A stretch of 64,000 bases of DNA from Siccirubricoccus phaeus (GTDB taxonomy: Bacteria > Pseudomonadota > Alphaproteobacteria > Acetobacterales > Acetobacteraceae). The position numbers were made by a program, and so were the translations under genes. Below are positions 25,147 through 34,315 of this stretch, piece after piece. The stretch is taken from NCBI RefSeq assembly GCF_008360935.1, contig NZ_SRXO01000014.1:1-64000 (forward strand). The letters run 5' to 3'. The notes beneath the pieces were generated by a model. It searched no databases, was not told where the DNA came from, and worked only from the letters and a program-made list of their open reading frames with translations. Position 1 is the first letter of the stretch, and every line of letters starts with the position of its first letter.

Positions 25147-25964
25147 ATGACACGAACGCTTGTGACACGAAAACCGGTCACGGCCGGGTTGGGGCGCCGG
25201 CCCTTGCTCGGACTGGTTTGCACCGCCTTCGCATCGATGCCCGCGGCGGCCCGCGCCGGGGAGGCTGCTCCGGCCCGGGCGCAGGATGGGGCTGGGGCTT
25301 AACGATCCTTTTCTGCGGGGACAGCCTGGCCCAGGGGCTCTACCTCGCCTCCCTTCCCGCCCTGCGGCGGCAGCGGGAGCTGAAGCTGGTGAACGGCACC
25401 CGCCACGCCACCGGCCTCACCCGCGCGGACGAATATGATTGGGTGGAGGCGGTGCGGGAGGCGACGGCGCGGGCCCGGCCGCAACTCATGCTCGCCTGGA
25501 TCGGCGCCAATGATTTCCGCCCCATGGTGGACCGCGCCACCCGCCAGCGCTTCGCCTTCGGCAGCCCGGGCTATGCCGAGGCCTATGCCGCCCGCGTGGC
25601 CGCCATGGCGGAGCATGCGCGGGCCTGCGGCGCCGTCGTCGCCTGGCTGGGCCTGCCCAATATGCGGGAGCCGGGCTTCGCCCAATTCACCCAGAGGCTG
25701 AATGAGATCGAGGAGCGCGGGGCGCGGGCCAGCGGCGCGCTCTGGGTGCCGAGCTGGGCGGCGACCAGCGACCCGGAAGGGCATTTCCGCGCCTCCCTGG
25801 CCGGATCGGATAGGGTGGAACGCCGGCTGCGGGCGGATGACGGGGTGCATTTCTCCGAGCTCGGCTACCGCGCCATCGCCCGTCTGGCCTTCGCCGCCGT
25901 GGCGGCGGAGGAGCCGGAGCTGGCCCCGCCCCTGGCCGCGGCCGGCGCCGCCCTGGTGGCCTGA
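25147..25964 (+). CDS. SGNH hydrolase (DUF459-like) with an apparent frameshift after the signal peptide
   Basis: The frame starting at the ATG at 25147 encodes MTRTLVTRKPVTAGLGRRPL followed by a hydrophobic signal and an alanine-rich stretch, and stops at 25300-25302. The SGNH body begins directly there in another frame: TILFCGDSLAQGLY (serine motif), WIGANDFRPM (Gly/Asn block) and DDGVHFSELGYRAIA (Asp/His motif), ending at 25964. No start codon sits close to TILFCGDS in its own frame, so one base appears missing near 25300. It is divergent from the other SGNH gene and probably belongs to the same cell-envelope acetylation locus. Either the sequence has an error or the gene is inactive. Confidence 0.72.
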
Positions 25965-26126
25965 ACCGCCGCCACATAACAATCAACCGAGCCCGGCCAT
26001 CGGCTATTGCGCCATAGGGGCAGGTTGAATACTCAGCTTCTATTGTCCTGATCGACGCGGCAGCAATTCGGTCGCGCAAGGGCGGGGCAGGTTTTATTTT
26101 CGACTTTTGTTTCTTGAGGCCCTGAC

Positions 26127-26699
26127 TTGGTTCTGGATGCCGAACAGGTCGCCGCCGCCATTGCGTCCGGCTGCACCTTCGAACCTGCCACCCCCGCCGC
26201 GGTGCAGCGCCTTTCCATGCAACGGAAGGTCTTCACCATCGATGGCCGGCCCTTCCTGGCCAGCCGCGGCGACGGGCTTTACGAAACCGCCGGCACGCTG
26301 AGCGCGCTGATCGAGCAAGGGCGGGAGGTGATGGCCTATTTCGGCCAGCCGCCGGCGGCTGCGGCGCGGGCAGAGGCGGCGCCCGAGGCCGCAGCGGCCC
26401 CGGCCGAGGAGGCGGCGGCGCCGGCCGAAGCCGTCATGGCGGAGGGTGCCGGTGCCGAAGCCGAACCGGCCAAGGCGAGGGCCGCCGCCCCGCAGCGCCG
26501 GCCCCGCAAGCCCCGTGCGGCGCCGGAAGCCCGGGAGGAGGCAGCCCCGCCCGGGCCTGCGGACCTCTCGCCGGAAGCCGTCTTGCCCCGCTTCCCGCTG
26601 GGCCCCGGCCGCGCGGCGCGGCGCGGTGGGCGCTGGCTGACCGCCGGGGCGGAACGCCGCGGCCGGCGCGAGCAGCACTGGTCCGCCAGGCAGAAATAA
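26127..26699 (+). CDS. Hypothetical protein with low-complexity Ala/Pro/Glu tail
   Basis: The 190-residue product begins at a TTG (26127), with TTGAGG nine bases upstream. Residues 1-75 form an ordered part (QRLSMQRKVFTIDGRPFLAS and TLSALIEQGREVMAYFG) and the rest is Ala/Glu/Pro/Arg-rich, with PRKPRAAPEAREEA and a basic C-terminus (GRRGRREQHWSARQK), suggesting nucleic acid or membrane-surface binding. I do not recognise the family. It may be a conserved Acetobacteraceae protein. The AT-rich region before it (26005-26120) is a plausible promoter. Confidence 0.55.
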   Translation: MVLDAEQVAAAIASGCTFEPATPAAVQRLSMQRKVFTIDGRPFLASRGDGLYETAGTLSALIEQGREVMAYFGQPPAAAARAEAAPEAAAAPAEEAAAPAEAVMAEGAGAEAEPAKARAAAPQRRPRKPRAAPEAREEAAPPGPADLSPEAVLPRFPLGPGRAARRGGRWLTAGAERRGRREQHWSARQK

Positions 26700-27048
26700 C
26701 CGCGGGGGGCATATCTGTAGGCGCTAGCTTAGAAGGGCTGCGATAGGGCTCTGCCCCCAACCCCCCGCCGGAGCCAGGTCCTGGCCCCGGCGGGGGTTCG
26801 GGGGCAGAGTCCCCGATCTTTGTCTTCTTAGGAATTTCTCAAAGTTGGCGCCTAAGGGGAATCCCCCACCCGGGGGGCAGAGCCCCACCAAGGGCGCCGC
26901 CTTCCCGGACCGCCGCTGGTCGGCAGGTTAAACTCTCGGCTCTGGAACCTCAGGCCGGGCGTGGGGGCAGAGCCCCATCCCGCTCCCCCTGGACAGGTCC
27001 CTTGCCCCGGCCCACCCTCTCCGGCGAAACATCGCCAACGGGGGGAGC
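26700..27048. other. Intergenic region with terminator-like hairpins
   Basis: These 349 bases hold a large hairpin (26746-26814) and a GGGGCAGAGCCCC-type repeat at about 26877-26893 and 26963-26978. No gene was seen. The last 60 bases carry the leuC ribosome site (GGGGGGAG). Confidence 0.6.
26746..26814 (+). terminator. Candidate terminator/long hairpin
   Basis: The arms GGGCTCTGCCCCCAACCCCC (from 26746) and GGGGGTTCGGGGGCAGAGTC (to 26814) pair over about 25 bases with a loop of about 15. A short T-containing run (CGATCTTTGTCTTCTT) follows. The same hairpin type is embedded in the inserted part of ccmH (14150-14205). Confidence 0.5.
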
Positions 27049-28470
27049 ATGTCCGAGCCATCAGGCCCGCGCACGCTGTTCGAGAAGATCTGGTCGCGCC
27101 ATCGCGTGACGGAGCGCGAGGACGGCCAGACGCTGCTCTATGTCGGCCGCCACCTGCTGCATGACGGCGGCGCCACCGCCTTCGACGTGCTGCGCCAGCG
27201 CGGGCTGAAGCCGCGGGCGCCGGACCGCATCTTCGCCACGCCCGATCACTACGTCTCCACCGCCGGCCGCAAGCTGGCGGAGATCGAGGATCCGCGCCAC
27301 CGCGAGATGGTGGAGAAGCTGGCGCGCAACACGGCGGAGCACGGCATCCGTATGTTCGGCCTGGGCGATCCCAACCAGGGCATCGTGCATGTGATGGGGC
27401 CGGAGACGGGACTTTCCCAGCCCGGGCTGCTGATCGTCTGCGGCGACAGCCACACCTCCACCCATGGCGCGGTGGGCGCGCTGGCCTTCGGCATCGGCAG
27501 CACCGAAGTGGCGCATGTGCTGGCGACGCAGACGCTGTGGCAGCGCAAGCCGAAGACCATGCGCATCACCGTGGATGGCACGCTGGGGCCGCAGGTGACG
27601 GGGAAGGATGTGATCCTCGCCATCATCGCGCGGATCGGCGCGGCGGGGGCGACGGGGCATGTCATCGAATATGCCGGCAGCGCCATTCGCGGGCTTTCCA
27701 TGGAAGGGCGGCTGACGCTCTGCAACATGTCCATCGAGGCGGGTGGCCGCGCCGGCATGGTGGCGCCGGACGAGACCACCTATGCCTATCTGCATGGCCG
27801 ACCCTACGCGCCGCAGGGCGCGGAGTGGGATCAGGCGGTGATGCACTGGCGGGAGCTGCCGAGCGATGCGGGCGCGGTGTTCGACACCGAGGTGTCGCTG
27901 GATGGCAGCGCGATCCAGCCCATGGTCACCTGGGGCAACAGCCCGGAGGATGCGCTGCCGATCGACGCCGCGGTGCCGGACCCGGAGAGCGCGGCGGATG
28001 CCGAGCGGCGGGCGCAGATGCGGCGGATGCTGGACTATATGGGGCTGGTGCCGGGCACGCCCCTGACGGACATCGCCATCGACCGCGTCTTCATCGGGAG
28101 CTGCACGAATTCCCGCATCGAGGATCTGCGCGCCGCCGCCGCCGTGGCGGATGGCCGCAAGGTGGCGGAAGGCGTGCTGGCCTGGGTCGTACCGGGCAGC
28201 GAGCCCGTGAAGCGCCAGGCCGAGGCCGAGGGACTGCACGAGGTGTTCCGCCGCGCCGGCTTCGAGTGGCGGGAGCCGGGCTGCTCCATGTGCCTCGGTA
28301 CCAATGGCGACATCGCCCGGCCGGGGCAGCGCGTCGCCTCCACCTCCAACCGCAATTTCATGGGGCGGCAGGGGCCGGGGGCGCGGACGCATCTGCTGAG
28401 CCCGGCCATGGCCGCGGCGGCGGCGGTGACGGGCCGCTTCGCCGATGTGCGCCGGCTGGTGGGAGGCTGA
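27049..28470 (+). CDS. leuC: 3-isopropylmalate dehydratase large subunit
   Basis: LeuC with LeuD isomerises 2- to 3-isopropylmalate in leucine biosynthesis. The 473 residues carry the [4Fe-4S] ligands C352 (GSCTNSR), C412 and C415 (PGCSMCLG) and the aconitase-family motif [20 protein letters not shown] (131-150). The start is preceded by GGGGGGAGC. The end is four bases from the leuD start, so the genes form an operon. Length is normal. Confidence 0.97.
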   Translation: MSEPSGPRTLFEKIWSRHRVTEREDGQTLLYVGRHLLHDGGATAFDVLRQRGLKPRAPDRIFATPDHYVSTAGRKLAEIEDPRHREMVEKLARNTAEHGIRMFGLGDPNQGIVHVMGPETGLSQPGLLIVCGDSHTSTHGAVGALAFGIGSTEVAHVLATQTLWQRKPKTMRITVDGTLGPQVTGKDVILAIIARIGAAGATGHVIEYAGSAIRGLSMEGRLTLCNMSIEAGGRAGMVAPDETTYAYLHGRPYAPQGAEWDQAVMHWRELPSDAGAVFDTEVSLDGSAIQPMVTWGNSPEDALPIDAAVPDPESAADAERRAQMRRMLDYMGLVPGTPLTDIAIDRVFIGSCTNSRIEDLRAAAAVADGRKVAEGVLAWVVPGSEPVKRQAEAEGLHEVFRRAGFEWREPGCSMCLGTNGDIARPGQRVASTSNRNFMGRQGPGARTHLLSPAMAAAAAVTGRFADVRRLVGG

Positions 28471-28474
28471 GACG

Positions 28475-29080
28475 ATGGAAGCCTTCGTGACGCTGGACGC
28501 CGTGGCGGTGCCGCTGCCGCTGCCGAATATCGACACGGACCAGATCATCCCGGCCCGCTACCTCTCCCGCCCGCGGGAGGTGAACCATGCGGATTTCCTC
28601 TTCCATGACGCGCGGCGCGTGCCGGCGACGGACGAGCAGAACCCGGAATTCCCGCTGAACCGGGAGGCCTGGCGGGAGGCGAAGATCATCGTGGCGGGGA
28701 AGAATTTCGCCTGCGGCAGCTCCCGCGAGGCGGCGGTGTGGGCGCTGTTCGACGCCGGCTTCCGCTGCGCCATCGCGCCGAGCTTCGGCGACATCTTCCG
28801 CAACAACGGCACGAAGAACGGGCTGCTGCCGGTGGTGCTGCCCGCCGAGGTCGTGGAGGACATCCTGGCGCAGCTCGAGGCCTCGCCCGGCGCGCATATC
28901 CATGTGGACCTGCCGAAGCAGGAGGTGACGGCGCCGGACGGCAGCACGCACGGCTTCGAGATCGACCCCTTCGCCAAGCACTGCATGCTGAACGGGCTGG
29001 ACGATTTCGGCGTGACCGCCGCCTATGAGGACGACATCGCCGCCTTCGAACGGCGCTACGGCAGGGAGAACCGCATATGA
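28475..29080 (+). CDS. leuD: 3-isopropylmalate dehydratase small subunit
   Basis: The 201-residue swivelling domain partner of LeuC. Motifs: PNIDTDQIIPARYL (17-30), KNFACGSSREAAVWAL (about 76-91) and the end FAKHCMLNGLDDFG. The GGGAGG ribosome site lies at the leuC end. A tandem repeat of 57-bp units fills the 169 bases before leuB. Confidence 0.96.
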   Translation: MEAFVTLDAVAVPLPLPNIDTDQIIPARYLSRPREVNHADFLFHDARRVPATDEQNPEFPLNREAWREAKIIVAGKNFACGSSREAAVWALFDAGFRCAIAPSFGDIFRNNGTKNGLLPVVLPAEVVEDILAQLEASPGAHIHVDLPKQEVTAPDGSTHGFEIDPFAKHCMLNGLDDFGVTAAYEDDIAAFERRYGRENRI

Positions 29081-29086
29081 AGCCGA

Positions 29087-29246
29087 CCGATTCAGCTCTC
29101 CGCGCCTCGCGGCGCTCCGACCATCGGGCATATGTCGTGTCGGCCGATTCAGCTCTCCGCGCCTCGCGGCGCTCCGACCATCGGGCATATGTCGTGCCGG
29201 CCGATTCAGCTCTCCGCGCCTCGCGGCGCTCCGACCATCGGACGGC
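29087..29246 (+). repeat. 57-bp tandem repeat between leuD and leuB
   Basis: Copies start at 29087, 29144 and 29201; each reads CCGATTCAGCTCTCCGCGCC-TCGCGGCGCTCCGACCATCG, and the first two continue with GGCATATGTCGTG. The third stops at the leuB start. Because 57 is divisible by three, the frame from upstream stays open into leuB. A related single block is at 36311-36353 (CCGATTCACGCTGCGCGCCC). Confidence 0.9.
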
Positions 29247-29249
29247 GCC

Positions 29250-30329
29250 ATGAAGATCGCCGTGCTGGCCGGCGACGGCATCGGGCCGGAGGTGACGGCC
29301 CAGGCGGTGAAGGCGCTGCGCGCCATCTCCGCCAATAACGGTCCGCAATTCGAGATGGCAGAGGCGCCGATCGGCGACGCCGCCTACGACCTGCATGGCG
29401 ATCCGCTGCCGCCCTCCACTGCTGAGATGGCGGCGAAGGCCGATGCCATCCTGTTCGGCGCCGCCGGCACCTATGAGAGCGATTTGCGCCCGGCGGAATC
29501 CCGCGGCGGGCATGGGCTGCTGCGGCTGCGCAAGCAGCTCGACCTCTACGCCAATTTCCGGCCGGTGTTTGCCTTCCCGGAGCTGCTCGGGGCGTCCTCG
29601 CTGAAGCGGGAGGCGATCGAGGGCGTGGACCTGGTGGTGCTGCGGGAGCTGACCAGCGACATCTATTTCGGCACGCCGCGCGGCCGCGGCGTGGAGAACG
29701 GGCAGCGCCATGCCTGGAACACCATGCGCTACACGGAGGCCGAAGTGGCGCGGGTGATGCGCGCGGGCTTCGAGGCGGCGCGGAAGCGGCGGCGGCAGCT
29801 CTGTTCCGTGGACAAGGCGAATGTGCTGGAGACCAGCCAGCTCTGGCGCGAGGTGGCCATCGAGGTCTCCCGCGATTATCCGGATGTGGAGCTGCGGCAC
29901 GAATATGTCGATGCCGTCTCCATGCATCTCATCCGCCGGCCGCGGGACTTCGACGTGATCGTGACGGGGAATATCTTCGGCGACATCCTCTCCGACGCGG
30001 CGGCGATGCTGACGGGGTCCATCGGCATGCTGCCCTCCGCCTCGCTGAACGGCGAGGGCGTGGGGCTGTTCGAGCCGGTGCATGGCTCGGCGCCGGACAT
30101 CGCGGGGAAGGATCTGGCGAATCCGCTGGCCTCCATCCTTTCCGCCGCGCTGCTGCTGCGGCATTCGCTGAAGCTGGAGGCGGAGGCGGCGCTGGTGGAG
30201 AAGGCGGTGCGCCAGGTGCTGGCGGAGGGCTACCGCACCGGCGACATCATGGAGGAAGGCGCGACGCGGGTGGGCACGGCGGCGATGGGCGATGCGGTCG
30301 CCCAGGCCATCCTCAAGCTGAAAGGCTGA
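29250..30329 (+). CDS. leuB: 3-isopropylmalate dehydrogenase
   Basis: LeuB oxidatively decarboxylates 3-isopropylmalate with NAD+. The 359 residues start MKIAVLAGDGIGPEVTAQAV and include LRKQLDLYANFRPV near 92, KANVLETSQLWREV near 194 and the signature NIFGDILSDAAAMLTGSIGM near 241. The start is the ATG at 29250 immediately after the tandem repeat; no clear ribosome site is left. The order leuC-leuD-leuB makes an operon; leuA is elsewhere. A TctC-type gene starts four bases after the stop. Confidence 0.96.
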   Translation: MKIAVLAGDGIGPEVTAQAVKALRAISANNGPQFEMAEAPIGDAAYDLHGDPLPPSTAEMAAKADAILFGAAGTYESDLRPAESRGGHGLLRLRKQLDLYANFRPVFAFPELLGASSLKREAIEGVDLVVLRELTSDIYFGTPRGRGVENGQRHAWNTMRYTEAEVARVMRAGFEAARKRRRQLCSVDKANVLETSQLWREVAIEVSRDYPDVELRHEYVDAVSMHLIRRPRDFDVIVTGNIFGDILSDAAAMLTGSIGMLPSASLNGEGVGLFEPVHGSAPDIAGKDLANPLASILSAALLLRHSLKLEAEAALVEKAVRQVLAEGYRTGDIMEEGATRVGTAAMGDAVAQAILKLKG

Positions 30330-30333
30330 GGCG

Positions 30334-31299
30334 ATGCTGCGCGTCTCACGCCGCGCCCTGCTGGGCAGCGCGCTCGCCACCCCCGCCCTGGCGCAGGGCG
30401 AGGTCTGGCCGAACCGGCCGGTCCGCCTGATCGTCGCCTTCGCCGCCGGCGGCGCGGCGGATACCGCGGCGCGCACCATGGGGCAGAAGCTGCAGGAGAT
30501 CATCGGCCAATCGGTGGTGATCGAGAACCGGACTGGCGGCAATGCGGTGATCGCGGCGAACGCCACGCTGCAGGCGCCGAAGGACGGCTACACCTTCCTG
30601 GTGGATGCGGCGAACCAGCTCACCAACCCGCCGCTGATGAAGGATCTCGGCTTCGACTACCGCACGGCCTTCCTGCCGGTCTCGCAGATCTGCCTGTTCC
30701 CGCAGGTGATCGCGGTGAAGCAGGATTTCCCGGCGCGGACGATCGAGGAGTTCATCGCCGCGGCCAAGGCGAAGCCCGCCACGATCAGCTACGGCACGCC
30801 GCCGGCCGCCGGCATGGGGCATCTCGCGGGGGAGATGTTCCAGAAGCTGGCGGGCATAAGGCTGATCCACACGCCCTATCGCGGCGGGGCGGATGCGGCG
30901 CGGGACATCACGGCGGGGGTGATTGATGCCGTGCTGATCACCACCAATTCCATCCGCCCGCCGGTGCAGTCCGGCAAGGCGCGCATGCTGGCGGTGACGA
31001 GCGTGAACCGCGTGCCCTCCATCCCGGACGTTCCGGCGCTCTCGGAGAAGGGCTTCCCGGGCTTCGACATGAATGACTGGAACGGCGTGTTCGCCGCCGC
31101 CGGGACGCCGCAGAGCATCGTCGTGCGGCTGGGCGAGGCCGTCGGCCAGGCCTGCCGGGATGCGGGGGTGAAGCAGCGGATGGACCCGCTGGGGGCGGTG
31201 ATGTCCGGCAGCAGCCCGGAGGAATTTGCGCGCTGGCTGGATGGGCAGCGGACGATCTGCGAACAGGTGATCCGGGAGGCGGGAATTACCTTGGGCTGA
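30334..31299 (+). CDS. Tripartite tricarboxylate transporter (Bug/TctC) binding protein
   Basis: This 321-residue periplasmic binding protein begins with a signal peptide (MLRVSRRALLGSALATPALA) and has the Bug family pattern VWPNRPVRLIVAFAAGGAAD (24-43), then QKLQEIIGQSVVIENRTGGN, YGTPPAAGMGHLAGE and SVNRVPSIPDVPALSE. Such proteins bind carboxylates for TctAB-type transporters. No TctA/B genes are near; Bug proteins are often orphans in this group. It lies four bases after leuB, so it may be cotranscribed with the leucine genes. Confidence 0.93.
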   Translation: MLRVSRRALLGSALATPALAQGEVWPNRPVRLIVAFAAGGAADTAARTMGQKLQEIIGQSVVIENRTGGNAVIAANATLQAPKDGYTFLVDAANQLTNPPLMKDLGFDYRTAFLPVSQICLFPQVIAVKQDFPARTIEEFIAAAKAKPATISYGTPPAAGMGHLAGEMFQKLAGIRLIHTPYRGGADAARDITAGVIDAVLITTNSIRPPVQSGKARMLAVTSVNRVPSIPDVPALSEKGFPGFDMNDWNGVFAAAGTPQSIVVRLGEAVGQACRDAGVKQRMDPLGAVMSGSSPEEFARWLDGQRTICEQVIREAGITLG

Positions 31300-31303
31300 A
31301 CCG

Positions 31304-31440
31304 AGAGGGGGCGCCGCCCCCTCTCGGGCTCTCCCCCGCAAAGGGCCGAAGGGCCCTTTGAACCCTTGAGTTTGGCGTCTCGACCGTCGCGCCTCAGACT
31401 CATGGTTTCCAAAGGCCCTTCGGCCTTTGGCGGGTGGAGC
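31304..31440. repeat. 3'-end element, family D copy 2
   Basis: Between the convergent TctC-type and ABC binding protein genes, the block GAGAGGGGGCGCCGCCCCCT..., CAAAGGGCCGAAGGGCCCTT, TTGAGTTTGGCGTCTCGACC and CCAAAGGCCCTTCGGCCTTTGG repeats the order seen after ccmI (15464-15610). Hairpins could work as a bidirectional terminator. Confidence 0.75.
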
Positions 31441-31465
31441 TCGAGGAGGGCAGAGCCCTCCTCGA

Positions 31466-32530
31466 CTACCCGTTCCAGGCCTTGGCCTGCGCCTCGATCG
31501 CCCCGCGATCCCAGTTGTTGATCTCCGCCAGGTATTCGCTGGTGAAGGCCGCGCCGGCATCGAAGCCCGCCGGCAGCTCGCCGGCCTCCTGCATCTGCTT
31601 GGTCACCAGCTCCCACTGCGAGGGCGAGGTGGCGCCGTACTGCGTCCCCGGCGGCACGGCGAAGGCGCTGAAGCGGGAGAGGAAGACGCGCTTCGCCTCC
31701 TCCATCACCTTCGCCGGGTCGCCGCCCTGCGGCTTGGTCTGCGGATAGACCTGCCAGTGGATCCTGATGGCCGCCTCCGGGTTGGTCAGGCCGAAATGCG
31801 CCGCCTTGGCGATGCCGCGGCACATCTTGACGATCAGCTCCGGCCGGGTGCGGAACACCTCCTCCCGCGTGATGACGATGTTGCCGATGAGCTGGTCGAA
31901 GAAGCCCGGGCGCAGCTCGGTGAACTCCATGCCGCGGTTCTCAAGGCCGGCCACGGCGGTGTCCCAGGAGATCCAGCCGGCGATGTCGCCGCGGCGCAGC
32001 GCCAGCAGCGCCGGCGCGCCGGTGCCGGTGGCGACCAGCTTGATGTCCTCCGCGAAATTCACGCCGGCCTCCTTGAAGGCCGCGACGGAATAGGGGCTGG
32101 GGCCGATCACCGGCATGCCCATCGTCTTGCCCTTCAACTGCGCCAGGCTGGTGATGCCGGAGGCTTTCGGCACCACGATGCGGGCTATGGGCTGGCGCGC
32201 ATGCATGTAGGCGCCCTTGATCGGCATGCCGCGGGCGCGACCGGTCAGCAGCTCCTCCGCCACGATGGTGATGAAGTCGATATTGCCGGCCGAGATGAGC
32301 TGGAGGCCCGCGGTGTTGCCGGCGACGCCGAAGACATCGACGTCGAGGCCCTCATCCTTCCAGTAGCCGAGCGCGCGCGGCAGGGACGAATGCGCGGCGT
32401 GGCCGGTGGAGATATCCGTGGTGGTGGGGCCGAAGCTGGTCTTCACCAGCGCCTGGCCGATGGCCGGGCCCGCCAGCGTGGCGGCGGCGGCGCCGGCCGC
32501 GCCGGCCAGCAGGGAACGTCGGGCGATCAT
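31466..32530 (-). CDS. NitT/TauT-type ABC transporter substrate-binding protein
   Basis: The 354-residue protein has a signal peptide (MIARRSLLAGAAGAAAATLA) and the SsuA/NMT1-like pattern: KTSFGPTTTDISTG, GYWKDEGLDVDVFGVAGNTA, SLAQLKGKTMGMPVIGPS and the aromatic cage segment SVAAFKEAG. Such proteins bind sulfonates, taurine, nitrate or aromatic compounds. It is the last gene of a minus-strand operon including two permeases, one ATPase and two Rieske oxygenases. The substrate is unknown. Confidence 0.88.
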   Translation of the reverse strand: MIARRSLLAGAAGAAAATLAGPAIGQALVKTSFGPTTTDISTGHAAHSSLPRALGYWKDEGLDVDVFGVAGNTAGLQLISAGNIDFITIVAEELLTGRARGMPIKGAYMHARQPIARIVVPKASGITSLAQLKGKTMGMPVIGPSPYSVAAFKEAGVNFAEDIKLVATGTGAPALLALRRGDIAGWISWDTAVAGLENRGMEFTELRPGFFDQLIGNIVITREEVFRTRPELIVKMCRGIAKAAHFGLTNPEAAIRIHWQVYPQTKPQGGDPAKVMEEAKRVFLSRFSAFAVPPGTQYGATSPSQWELVTKQMQEAGELPAGFDAGAAFTSEYLAEINNWDRGAIEAQAKAWNG

Positions 32531-32555
32531 CGGCCTTGCTCTCTCCTTTTCTCTC

Positions 32556-32664
32556 GGTCGCGCGATGCACGCTTGCGGCGAGGACGCCGCAAGCGATCAC
32601 GCTCCATTCCGTTGGTCGCGTGATTCACGCTCCCGGCGGGGGCGCCGCAAGCGATCACGCTCTA
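32556..32664 (-). repeat. Module B-like tandem hairpins before the binding-protein gene
   Basis: Two hairpin units in tandem, each with GGTCGCGYGATKCACGCT and a GATCACGCTC boundary and the inner palindrome TTGCGGCGAGGACGCCGCAA or its relative. The second ends CACGCTCTA, where CTA is the complement of the permease stop TAG at 32662-32664. Confidence 0.75.
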
Positions 32665-33480
32665 TGACTTGTCCCAGAACAGCACGCGCCGCCGCAGCCC
32701 CTGGATGCCGGCATAGGCGAGCACGCCGATGACGCCCAGCACGAGCAGGATGGCGAAGACCTGCGGGATGTTCATCCGCGCATTGGCCTGGACGATGAGG
32801 TAGCCGAGCCCCGCCGTGGCGCCGACGAATTCGCCGACGATGGCGCCCGTCATGCAGAAGATGACGGCGATGGCGAGGCCGGAGAAGATGTGCGGCAGCG
32901 CACCCGGCAGCTTGGCCGCGATGAAGCAGCGCCAGGGCGAAGCCCCGAGGGCGCGCAGCACATCCAGCCTTCCCTGGTTGGTGTCGCGCAGCCCGGCAAT
33001 GGTGGTCACCAGCATGGGGAAGAAGGCGATGATGGTGGCGACCGCGATCTTCGACATCGGCCCGAAGCCGAACCACACCACCAGCAGCGGCGCCAGGGCA
33101 ATCTTCGGCATGGTCTGGATGGCGACGAGGTAGGGATAGACGGCGCGTTCGAGGAAGCGCACTTCGGCGATCAGCGCGCCGATGAGCAGCCCGGCGCCGA
33201 CCGCGGCGGCGAAGCCGGTGGCGGCCTCCGACAGCGTCACCAGCCCGTGCCGGAGGAACAGGCCGCTTTGCAGCCCCTCCGCCAGGGCGGCGAGGATGTC
33301 GCTCGGCGCCGGCAGCACATAGACGCTCACCAGGCCCGAGCGGACCACGCCCTGCCAGAGCAGCAGCACGGCGAGCAGCGCAAGGGGCGAGAGCAGATAT
33401 TCCGGCCGCGCCCGCAGCCAGGCCGGCAATGCCGGCAGGCGCGGCGCCGCCTCGGCGGGAAGGGTCGTCTCGCCTGGCAT
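32662..33480 (-). CDS. ABC transporter permease A (SsuC/TauC type)
   Basis: This inner-membrane permease has 272 residues from the ATG at 33480, with about six hydrophobic segments and the EAA loop LGASPWRCFIAAKLPGALPH. The family motif ALAPLLVVWFGFGPMSKIA is clear. It starts one base after the ATPase stop. The TAG stop codon lies within the adjoining hairpin element. Works with the ATPase and binding protein of the same operon. Confidence 0.92.
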   Translation of the reverse strand: MPGETTLPAEAAPRLPALPAWLRARPEYLLSPLALLAVLLLWQGVVRSGLVSVYVLPAPSDILAALAEGLQSGLFLRHGLVTLSEAATGFAAAVGAGLLIGALIAEVRFLERAVYPYLVAIQTMPKIALAPLLVVWFGFGPMSKIAVATIIAFFPMLVTTIAGLRDTNQGRLDVLRALGASPWRCFIAAKLPGALPHIFSGLAIAVIFCMTGAIVGEFVGATAGLGYLIVQANARMNIPQVFAILLVLGVIGVLAYAGIQGLRRRVLFWDKS

Positions 33481-33481
33481 C

Positions 33482-34315
33482 TCAGTGCGCGATGCTGGGG
33501 AGCTGCGCCGTGCCCTCGCCGTCCAGCAGGCGGCGGATGCGCACCACGGTGTCGGCGAAACGGCGATCGGCGATAATGTCGAGGCCGCGCGGCTTCGGCA
33601 GGTCGATCGCGATCTCCTCCACGATGCGGCCCGGGCGGGGTGACATGACAAGGACGCGGTCCGAAAGGAAGACGGCCTCCGCGATGGAATGGGTGATCAG
33701 GAACACCGTCTTGCGGGACGCGGCGGCGATGCGGGCGAGTTCCACATTCATCGTGTCGCGCGTCATCGCGTCGAGCGCGCCGAAGGGCTCGTCCAGCAGC
33801 AGCAGGGCCGGGTCGTGCAGCAGGGCCCGGGCGATGGCGACACGCTGGCGCATGCCGCCGGAAAGCTCGCCCGGCAGCTTCCGCTCAAAGCCGGCAAGGC
33901 CGACCATGGCCAGCAGCTCCTTCGCGCGCGCTTCCTGCCCCTTCAGCCGCAGCACCTCGGCGGGCAGCAGCACATTGGCCAGCGCGGTGCGCCAGGGCAT
34001 GAGGTTGGCGTCCTGGAACACCACCCCCACCTCGCGGCTCGGCCCGCAATGGGCGCGGCCGCGCACCGCCACGCTGCCGGCATAATCGCCGATGAGGCCG
34101 GCAAGGATGCGCAGCACCGTGGTCTTGCCGCAGCCGGAGGGGCCGACGAGGGAGACGAACTCCCCCTCCGCGATGTCGAGCGCGATGTGGGAGAGCGCCT
34201 GCACGCGCTCCCCCTTCGCGGTCGGGTAGACCTTGCTAAGCTCCCGCACCGCAATGAGCGGTGCGGCGCGGGGCGTGGCAATCGCGGGCCGGGCCGCCTC
34301 CAGCACCGTGCTCAC
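33482..34315 (-). CDS. ABC transporter ATP-binding protein (SsuB/TauB type)
   Basis: The 277-residue ATPase contains Walker A VGPSGCGKTT near 57, the Q-loop VVFQDANLMPW, the signature LSGGMRQRVAIARALLHDP and Walker B LLLLDEPFGALD. It begins with GTG at 34315, overlapping the stop of the Rieske oxygenase by four bases (GTGA). It probably powers the two SsuC-type permeases of this cluster. Confidence 0.95.
   Translation of the reverse strand: MSTVLEAARPAIATPRAAPLIAVRELSKVYPTAKGERVQALSHIALDIAEGEFVSLVGPSGCGKTTVLRILAGLIGDYAGSVAVRGRAHCGPSREVGVVFQDANLMPWRTALANVLLPAEVLRLKGQEARAKELLAMVGLAGFERKLPGELSGGMRQRVAIARALLHDPALLLLDEPFGALDAMTRDTMNVELARIAAASRKTVFLITHSIAEAVFLSDRVLVMSPRPGRIVEEIAIDLPKPRGLDIIADRRFADTVVRIRRLLDGEGTAQLPSIAH

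Noticed and set aside
29025-30329. LeuB with a repeat-encoded N-terminus of 75 residues
   Set aside because: The canonical LeuB start MKIAVLAGDGIGPE is at 29250; the upstream frame overlaps leuD in another frame and consists of the tandem repeat.
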